From the NCBI GenBank assembly GCA_030267565.1, contig BRXU01000007.1, positions 3,286,001 to 3,350,000 on the forward strand: 64,000 nucleotides of DNA. The letters run 5' to 3'. Below are positions 57,901 through 64,000 of this stretch, in pieces. Source of the DNA: Pleodorina starrii (Eukaryota > Chlorophyta > Chlorophyceae > Chlamydomonadales > Volvocaceae). Each line of letters starts with the position of its first letter. The stretch's first letter is position 1. The notes under the pieces were generated by a model. The model searched no databases, had not been told where the DNA came from, and saw only the letters and a program-made list of their open reading frames with translations. The translations under genes were made by a program, and so were the position numbers.

Positions 57901-60900
57901 TCCTCCCCCAGCCCCGCGTTCACGCCCCCCCCTCCCCCCTCCCCCACCATCTTGTGGAACTTGTTTGTGGTGTCCTCCAGCACCGTGATGTCCAGCGACT
58001 CAAAGTGCGTGGCGCACCAGATGTCGGTGATGGACTCCCACTCGGAGCGACCCAGCCACAGGTTGAGCTTGAGGTTGACCTCGTCGGCAGTGTCCAACAG
58101 GTCCTCGGACTTGGCCTCGGGCACCTTGAACAGCCGCTGGTACTTGTTGATGCGGGCAGACTCGGCCTGGGGTGTGTGTGGGGGTGTGGAGGAGGAAGGT
58201 GGAGGGAAGATGGCGGTGGTTGGGGGAAGGTATAGCGGTGGCAAGAGGTTGTGCTACTGGTGGTGGTGGAGGTGGGGGTACCCCGCCCCGTATCTTGCAG
58301 CCCGCCATTGCGCTTGGCGCCCACTCCAGCCCCGGCCCTCAGGCCCTCCAACCGGCAGTCCCAACCCCCACTCCCACCCTTACTTTTTTATTACGGACCA
58401 CAAGCAAGCGACCACAGCCCACACCCATCCCCGGTTCCCCCCCCCACGTGCCGCCACGCACCGTGAGCCTGTCGACCGCCTCTTTGAGCTGCTGCAGGTA
58501 CGCCACCACCTTGTCGTGCTCGCTGTCCTCGCTCAGCACCATCTCGTGCTGGGCCTCGTTGCGGATCTCCGTCACCTCCTTGCTGATCGACTCGATGCCT
58601 GGGAGGGCGATGGGGGCAGCGCGGGAGGGAGGGGATTGAATAAGAAAGACACCGCAGCGGAGGGACAGAACCGCGGCGATGGAGCGGAGGCGAGGTTGGC
58701 AGGGCAGGGCAGGGCAGGGCAGGAAGGCCGGGGGTGGAGGCGGCGCGGGAGCTGCTCAGGGAGACAGAAACCCCGGCCTAGACGGAATCGGAGGCGGGGA
58801 TAGGTGGCTCAAGACCCCAGTCCAACCGCCGTCAGGGCTGCCACCATGCAGCGATGCAGTCGGCGTCTGCACCCTGCAGATGTCAGCCACTCTTCCCGGT
58901 GCTCTCCCCAGGACCCCAGCCAACAAAGGCCCTCCCTTTCTCTGCTCCGGAACCGCCGCGCGCGCACCCCCGCAGCACCGCACGCCCGCCCTACCCTGCT
59001 CCAGGTTTGCGCTGTACTTGGACACGTGATCGTCGCGCGCGCCCTCCACCTCCTCCATCGTCGTCTTGAGCGTGTTGTAGGTGCTGTCCATGGTGGCGTA
59101 GGCGGCGCGGTCCATGGGCGACACGGGGATGTCGTACTCGTCGATGAGGCCGTACAGATCGTGGATCTCGTTGCACGCAAAGTCCAGCCGCTTCTCCGAC
59201 TCGCGTACCTCGCCCAGGAACTGCAGCTTCTCCACGTACTCCTCCACCGCACTGCTGGGGGCCTGGGGGAGGTATCAAAGCGGGAGAGGGGAAAAGGGGC
59301 GTTTCCAGAATACGAACAGTCGTTAGAGGAGACACGCTGACAGGCTAACAGACGTATTGAAAAAGTGGGGGGAGAAGAGGCGTTGGAAAATTGGAAGGTA
59401 AGGGATCGGCGGCAATGGATCGGTACCTTCGCTTCGGTTCCTTCGCTTGCTGTTGAATGAAGAATGATGCGTCCCGGGTCAAATCATGCACGTCCGCCCT
59501 CTGCCTCACCTGCAGCCTGCTGAGCGCGTTCTGCACGGTGCTCATGAACTCGTGGAACAGGTCCGCCGCCAGCGCCGGCAGCATGGCGTGCATCTCCTCC
59601 AGGCAGTGCGTGGGGCTGGGGATGACCGCGTCCTTGAAGTGGCCCACCGCCACGCGCACGATGGACACGTCGCGGTGCGGCAGCAGCGCCTCCATCTGCG
59701 CCTTCTGCTCCGCTAGCAGATCCATCAGCTGGCGGAACGTGGACAGCGTCACGCGCTGCTGCTGCTGCTGGGGCGCAGGCGGCGACTCGCCGGCGCCGTC
59801 GGCGGCCGCCTCGCCGTCCGCCGCCTGCTGCTGTTGCTGCTGTTGCTGCTGGTTGGCTGCGGGGAGGGTGGGCGTAGGGGTTGCGGGAGGGCAATTGTGG
59901 TGTGGGTAACGGCCGGCCGGGGTGCTCGCGCGGTGTGGCTGCGGCGTGACGATTTGAGGCTCGCTGACGCGGTCCTGTGTGTGAGCTGCGCGGGTCGGCT
60001 CCCGACCGGGGAAAGACCCACCATCCTAAAACCCTAACAAACGGCGTCGCCTAGCGTTCACGGCTCGCCTTCATTCAGGCCCCAGCAACAACAACGACGA
60101 CACCGGTAACAGCAGCAGCAGCAGCAGCAGCAGCAGGAGCGGCACCGGGGAGGGGGTTTGGTGGGCGGGGCGGGGCGGGGCGGGGGCTCACCGTCCGCGC
60201 TGCTGTCCTCCGCCGGCAGCGGGTCGCCCTTTGCCTTGAACATGGGCGCCAGTCCGGGTATGTCCAGCGTGTTGTGGAACAGGACCATGTCGCGGTAGGG
60301 CAAGTAGCACTGCTTGTGGTCCTCCGCGTGCTGGAATGCCTCCACCACGCTGTCGCGAACGGACACCACCTGCAGGGAAAGAACAGGGCCCACGGCCCAG
60401 GGCAAGATGAAGGTAGAGGCTTAAGGAGAGAGGCAGGGAGGGGGACGAGAGCGCGAGACGAAGAGAGAGAGAGACGAGCAGGGCGGCGGTGGCAGGTGAT
60501 GATGATGAGACGTTGCGCTCATGGCGTCCAGGTCCAGGTCCGTGTGTCGGTCCAGGTTAATAGACACGTCTGCATGTACCGCTCGTAGCCCCCCGGGTCT
60601 TAAAACCCCGCCACTGCCCCCGCGACGGGCGCAGCAGGCAGCGCCCACGATCCCCTTGCGGCGCAGCGCCGCCCCCCGGACCGGCTTGGTAAGGTTGCAG
60701 GTACGTTCGGTAAGTATCGATGGGTTCCGGGTCCGTTCGCTGACGCCGTCTCCGTCTCCGCTGCGGTACCGTATCTTCCTTTTTACCCCCGGACCCACCA
60801 AGTCGTCGTAGTTTTCGTTGGTGATGAGCTCCTGCAGCTCCGTGCCGGGCTCCACCTCGCCCGCCTTGTCGCCCATGACCACCGACATGAGCGTGCCGTC

Positions 60901-63900
60901 GCCGTACAGGCGCGTGATGCCGCACAGGCTCTCCAGGTAGTTGGCCATGATGCGCTGCATCTCCTCAAAGAACTCCTCCGGGTGCGGGTCGTACAGCAGG
61001 TCCTCCTGGTTCTCAGCCAGCAGCAGCTCCAGCTGGAACAGCGCGTCACTGGCGGCGGCGGCGGCAGCCGCCGCCGCCGCCGCGGCGGCGCCGCCGCCGT
61101 CAGTGCCGGCGGCGCCGCCGCTGACGCTGCCGGCGCCGCCTCCGGCGGCGCCGCCGTCCTTCCCGCCAGCGCCGCCGCCGTCCTTGCCCGCCTTGCGTTC
61201 CGCTTCGGCGGCGGCGGCCGCCGCCGCCGCCTCCTCCGCCGCGGCCGCCGCCGCGTCGTCCATGTCCTGGAAGAGCACCATGACGGTCCGCTTGGGCCGC
61301 GTGGAATCGAGCAGCTCCCGCAGCGACTCCAGCAGCACCGAGTGCAGCGTGTCGCAGACCATGTAGTCGGCCAGGCGGATGAAGTTGAGCAGGCGGCGCT
61401 GCTCGGAGCGGCGCGCTGCGGCGATGGTGTAGGCAAAGTCGGATTGGCCCTGCTCGCGGTCCTTCTCCGCCTCCGCCTTGGCCAGGAAGTTGATGTGCTG
61501 CGACTTGGCCAGCTCGCCGGCGCGCTGCGTCTCGTTCTCGTCGTGCTTCTTGTTGAACTCAGCCAGGCGCTCCTCCAGCTTGTCCAGGTCATCCCTGTTG
61601 TTGTTTTTTCCGGAATGGGTTGGCATTTAGAACGCCAAACGTTACGGTATTGTATGGGGGTACCAGGGGTTGGGAGGGTTTGGAAAGCCCAGTGGAGTGC
61701 GTTAGCCAGCCCAGCCAGGACTGGCCGCGAGCCGAGCGGTTCCCGGAGCCCCGCCCTGCCCCGGAGCGGCGCCCTGCCCCCGAGCCCCGCCCTGCCGCCC
61801 ACCTGCAGGCCTGCAGCACGGTCTGGAAGGTGTCATCGTGGAACTGCGCCAGGCGCACCTCCACAGCCGCCTTGTGGTCGCTCTGCTCCGCCACGAACTC
61901 GTCCAGAGTGTACACCTGCGCGGGAACGGGGGGGCCCAAGGGGGGTGGGCGTTTTACAGTGGTCCAGATGGTCCCAATGGTGGGTTCAGGAGTCCGGATG
62001 GCCCAACGGGGGTGAGGTTCGAGGGGCGATGGGCGGCGCGGAAGGGCGCGGACGGGAGGTGGGGGAGATGGGCGGCGCGGAAGCATGGGGTGGGTAGCTC
62101 CATCGCCCTCTCACACGGATTGCGCTCCAGCGACTGGCAGGTTGGGCAGCTGCCAGGGAGCCCTACAGCCGCCCCGCCTCCGCCCCGCCTGCCACCTCTT
62201 GTTGGCTGCTTGCGACTCGCCGTCTGCTTGGAATCGGCTACGTCCCTTCACATGCATGTGATCCTCCACGTCCCTTCACATGCATGGAACCCGCTGCGTC
62301 CCTCCGTCGGCTTGGAACCCGTTACGCTACGCTACCCTACGCTCCGCCGCTGCTGTTGCCGCCGGCCGCCGCCAGCCGCCTGCGTGAGACGGCCGCCGCC
62401 GCCGCCGCCGCCGCAGCAGCCAGCCCCGGCCACACCCCGCGGTCGCGCGCCCGCCCCCGCACCTTGCCGGTCTCCACGTTGTGCATCCGCGTGTGGCTCA
62501 GCTCGAAGCACAGGCCGTGGAAGCGGCGCAGCGGGCCCTGGAACACGGGCGACAGCTGGAACAGGTTGCGCTCCAGCGACGCGCGCGCCTTGTGGAACTT
62601 GTGCTGGTTGACGGCGCGCTTCCACAGCCGGAAGGCGCGCCACAGCTTGTACAGCCGAAAGATCTTCAGGTGCTTCAGGCGCGAGAATAGGTGCAGCTCG
62701 CGCTCCCACTGCTCCAGGGCTGCGGCGCGCGGGCGAACAGGCGTAGGGAGGGGAGCGGAGGTGCCGGTTACGTGTAAAGTGGCGGGAGAGGGACGAGGAC
62801 GGGGCGGACGGGCGGCTGAGTGGATGTGGCAGGCGAAGACGCAGGATCAGGGCAGGGTATCGAGAGCCTCCCCCTGCGCCCCACAGCCAAGACACGCCCT
62901 CCGGGGGCCTACCCATCCATCCATCCATCCATCCATCCATCCACTATCCACTCTGCCCCCTCGGAAGGCTCTGAAGCCAACTCGCGTCTTCAGTCGGCAG
63001 TAGCGGCTGCTCCGGCGCCGGTCGCAGCGGCCCGGCCCGGCTACATAACCCCCCATTCCGACAGGTCGGCGCCTCTGATATATCATACGCCAGGCCCCCC
63101 GTCGGTGCCGCCTTTTGCATGGCGCCGCTTACATACGCCCGCTCCTGGAGGCTTCGCTCGCAGGGGGGTTGCGTGCTTACTTGCAAAGTCGGAGGAGGTA
63201 CCGTCCAGGTAGTGCGTGATGCCGCGCACCGACATGGTGTAGAAGTCGCGCTGGTCGATGGCGGCGAAGGGCACCACCTGGGTTGGGGCGGGAAGGAGGA
63301 GCGAGGGTGCAGGAGTTCAGTTGCGGGTAGGCAAGCCGATAGGCTGGGAGGGCAAGGCAAGACCAAGCAAACCCAACACCGCGGTCGTGGCTTCATTAGG
63401 CTGGGAGGGCAAGGCGCAGCCATCGCGCGGGCGGGGGCGAGACCCAACCCGCCAAAGGGCGCTGCGCGGTAACAAATGACATCCATCGGTGTCCAACGGC
63501 TGTCTACTTCTCCGCTTCATGGTCCCGCGGTGAGCACCCTACGACCCACGCGCCCGTGAGGCCGCACCCACCACACCGCAATTTGAATTATTCCCCTCCT
63601 GCCCTCCCAAAACACGCGAGGCCAAAAGGCCCTGCCTGCCCCTCCGCCTTGGCCCTGTGGTGCAATGGCAGTCGCGGGCTGCTACCGTGCCCCCAGGTGT
63701 TCCGAAGCCAGAGACACGACCAAACACATTAGTAGGCGTTTGTGCTGCCCGGCGCCGTTTCCAGGCGGATCAGCCCCATCCCCCGCTGCGTCCAATCGGC
63801 CCGCTTTGACCCCACCGCTGTCCCTCCGGAGCGGCCAGCCCCTAGGACCGCTCCTTACACGGCCCGCGCATCTGGGCATACAGCCCGGAGGCCGTACGAG

Positions 63901-64000
63901 CGCCGTACCTCCAGCGCGTACGGGTCGTACTCAGAGATGTTCCGATCCATCCGCCGCAGGTACACGAAGTCCTCCGTGTTGGGGTACTCCCGCAGCGTGT
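33219..64000 (-). CDS. DHC: Axonemal (inner-arm type) dynein heavy chain, 5' end outside window
   Basis: I could trace 56 exons with perfect phase continuity, from 63909-64000 (partial) down to the last, 33219-33407. They give about 4,032 residues and a TGA stop after LLCMLDD. Sub-regions below list the exons. All expected parts are present in order: tail, linker ([12 protein letters not shown]), AAA1 with split GPAGTGKT and [11 protein letters not shown]2 [11 protein letters not shown]3 [11 protein letters not shown]4 GVGGSGKS, coiled-coil stalk with microtubule-binding tip, AAA5, AAA6 and the C-terminal domain ([20 protein letters not shown]). It moves outer doublet microtubules in cilia. 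The total length and the start [22 protein letters not shown] resemble single-headed inner-arm chains of the DNAH3/6/7/12 kind, about 4,000-4,200 residues long. The exact isotype was not determined. Few N-terminal residues should be missing. Two introns are GC-AG. Confidence 0.95.
40274..42903 (-). other. Dynein stalk and microtubule-binding domain exons 40-45
   Basis: Exons: 42733-42903, 42231-42395, 41766-41828, 41261-41409, 40716-40860 and 40274-40528. Exons 40-41 give the ascending coiled coil (heptads rich in Lys/Glu/Leu/Ala). Exons 42-44 form the microtubule-binding tip, with [11 protein letters not shown] and [13 protein letters not shown]. Exons 44-45 form the returning coil ([20 protein letters not shown]). 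Intron 41 holds a long CCACG array. Confidence 0.9.
42073..42216. repeat. (CCACG)n pentanucleotide array in dynein intron 41
   Basis: About 29 units of CGCCA/CCACG, nearly perfect. On the sense strand it reads CGTGG repeats and starts about 14 bp after the exon 41 donor (42231). Confidence 0.95.
42938..43003 (-). repeat. Dispersed intronic element, copy 3
   Basis: On the sense strand it reads GGGTTCTGGGTCCGCTTGC, TAACGCCGTCCCCG and TTCGGTATCTGTATC. It lies in the dynein intron, ending about 35 bp before the exon 40 acceptor (42903). Confidence 0.7.
43207..45232 (-). other. Dynein AAA4 exons 35-39
   Basis: Exons: 45109-45232, 44472-44693, 44072-44190, 43543-43860 and 43207-43314. Walker A is GVGGSGKSS in exon 36. 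The Walker-B-like [10 protein letters not shown] is in exon 37. Exon 37 ends at a GC donor (CAG then GCAAGA). Exon 39 leads into the stalk. Confidence 0.9.
45738..45777 (-). repeat. Dispersed intronic element, copy 4
   Basis: Sense strand: CACCGTCTCCGTCTCCG, CTGCGGTATC, TTCTTTTTACCC. It ends 33 bp before the exon 34 acceptor (45704). Confidence 0.8.
46685..46730. repeat. (GGAAA)n run forming a pyrimidine tract
   Basis: About eight GGAAA units on the plus strand. On the sense strand they read TTTCC and lie about 35-75 bp upstream of the exon 32 acceptor (46654), so they could serve as its polypyrimidine tract. Confidence 0.85.
48475..51264 (-). other. Dynein AAA2 exons 23-28
   Basis: Exons: 51034-51264, 50578-50779, 49954-50171, 49464-49607, 48928-49070 and 48475-48556. 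Walker A is GPTGGGKTE in exon 23. The Walker-B-like motif is [14 protein letters not shown] in exon 24. Exon 25 has the family motif [11 protein letters not shown]. In dyneins AAA2 binds ATP but does not turn it over, which is general family knowledge. Confidence 0.9.
50915..50983. repeat. (CAGCCC)n hexanucleotide array in dynein intron 23
   Basis: About 11 units of CCCCAG on the plus strand. The sense strand is G-rich (GGGGCT). It begins about 50 bp after the exon 23 donor (51034). Confidence 0.9.
51491..53838 (-). other. Dynein AAA1 exons 17-22
   Basis: Exons: 53623-53838, 53307-53448, 52950-53040, 52446-52698, 52036-52201 and 51491-51681. AAA1 is the main ATPase site of dynein. Walker A GPAGTGKT is split by an intron between GPAG (exon 18) and [10 protein letters not shown] (exon 19). 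Walker B is ACFDEFNRI in exon 20, and the conserved [10 protein letters not shown] also lies there. All catalytic residues look intact. Confidence 0.92.
51739..51778 (-). repeat. Second dispersed intronic repeat, copy in dynein intron 21
   Basis: A 40-bp stretch, GGGGGTTATCCACGTATAGG then CCGGAGCCCGTGAACGGTAA, identical base for base to 54801-54840. It lies upstream of exon 22. Confidence 0.85.
53877..53916 (-). repeat. Dispersed intronic element, copy 5
   Basis: Sense strand: TACGCCGTCTCC, CCGCTGCGATTTTTTC, TTTATACCC. It ends about 38 bp before the exon 17 acceptor (53838). Confidence 0.75.
54623..54700 (-). repeat. Dispersed intronic element, copy 6
   Basis: Sense strand: GGGTCCGTTCTCGCC, CGCCGTCTTCGTCTCCG, CTGCGGTATC, TTTTTTACCCCC. 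It ends 42 bp before the exon 16 acceptor (54580). Confidence 0.8.
54801..54840 (-). repeat. Second dispersed intronic repeat, copy in dynein intron 15
   Basis: Identical over 40 bp to 51739-51778. The same intron also holds dispersed element copy 6 nearer the acceptor. Confidence 0.85.
57583..57637 (-). repeat. Dispersed intronic element, copy 7
   Basis: Sense strand: GGGTTCTGGGTTCCTTCGCC, AACACCGTCGCCG, TCCGCTGCGGTATCTTCTG. It ends 27 bp before the exon 11 acceptor (57555). Confidence 0.8.
57758..57797. repeat. (CCAT)n run in dynein intron 10
   Basis: CCATCCATCCAACCATCCAT-type tetranucleotide repeats. No other function is seen. Confidence 0.8.
58640..58700 (-). repeat. Dispersed intronic element, copy 8
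   Basis: Sense strand: GCTCCATCGCCGCGG, TTCTGTCCC, TCCGCTGCGGTGTCTTTC. It ends about 41 bp before the exon 9 acceptor (58598). More diverged than the others. Confidence 0.65.
60722..60787 (+). repeat. Dispersed intronic element, copy 9 (antisense, at a donor)
   Basis: Plus strand: GGGTTCCGGGTCCGTTCGC, TGACGCCGTCTCCG, CTCCGCTGCGGTACC, CCTTTTTACCCC. On the dynein sense strand its end supplies the donor GTAAAAAG directly after exon 5 (last base 60787). Confidence 0.8.
62908..62943. repeat. (CCAT)n microsatellite in dynein intron 2
   Basis: About eight CCAT units, perfect. Confidence 0.9.

Larger units (their letters stand above)
54399..64000 (-). other. Dynein tail and linker exons 1-16
   Basis: Exons: 63909-64000, 63181-63277, 62463-62719, 61803-61915, 60787-61594, 60192-60369, 59510-59856, 58995-59262, 58462-58598, 57948-58166, 57364-57555, 56807-56998, 56146-56446, 55690-55847, 55138-55324 and 54399-54580. 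The tail binds intermediate and light chains or actin/centrin partners. The linker (exons 9-16) is the lever of the power stroke. Exon 5 carries a poly-Ala/Gly/Asp insert of about 80 residues (genomic 61050-61260), and exon 7 starts with poly-Gln. Exon 14 ends at a GC donor. Confidence 0.9.

Noticed and set aside
63650..63712. tRNA-like stretch with an A-box-like TGGTGCAATGG
   Set aside because: No GGTTCGANNCC B box at the right distance and no clean cloverleaf. It lies in a dynein intron and is at best a diverged tRNA-derived SINE.

Overview
This window is nuclear DNA of a volvocine green alga (Chlamydomonas/Volvox/Gonium relatives). The species cannot be fixed from the sequence alone. The grounds are: very GC-rich DNA with many short GT-AG introns; long Ala/Gly/Gln-rich inserts inside conserved proteins; TGTAA-type poly(A) signals; an axonemal dynein gene; and a Kangaroo/PAT-type tyrosine-recombinase retrotransposon relative. 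All exon limits below were read by hand from splice motifs, reading-phase continuity and protein-family similarity.

Layout. 1-5.4 kb is gene-poor and repeat-rich: a possible decayed recombinase fragment, a 500-bp fold-back element, a diverged tandem duplication and a 1.8-kb split-direct-repeat element carrying only a gag-like gene. 5.8-8.3 kb (minus) is a steroid 5-alpha-reductase (DET2/SRD5A) gene. 9.3-14.5 kb (minus) is an organellar tRNA 2-thiouridylase (MnmA/TRMU) gene with a 5'-truncated LINE lying antisense in its largest intron. 14.9-24.1 kb (plus) is COG1, a Golgi tethering subunit, divergent from MnmA across 359 bp. 26.5-29.7 kb (plus) is an hnRNP F/H-like RNA-binding protein. 33.2 kb to the right edge (minus) is an axonemal dynein heavy chain, with 56 exons and about 4,032 residues in the window. 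Its first coding exon(s) lie beyond 64000.

The genes are unrelated housekeeping and ciliary functions with no operon logic. They share intronic repeats. The most interesting pattern is a roughly 60-80 bp dispersed intronic element, found nine times in three genes. In all nine copies its T-rich end points at the nearest exon: seven copies sit just upstream of 3' splice sites, and two antisense copies sit downstream of 5' splice sites, one of which supplies the donor itself. Other notable points are a 12-bp palindrome with four exact copies, a hexanucleotide array that begins exactly at a splice donor, G-rich minisatellites that follow several donors, two GC-AG introns in the dynein gene, and an ACT trinucleotide shared by the element termini, the internal junction and the flanks of the gag-only element.
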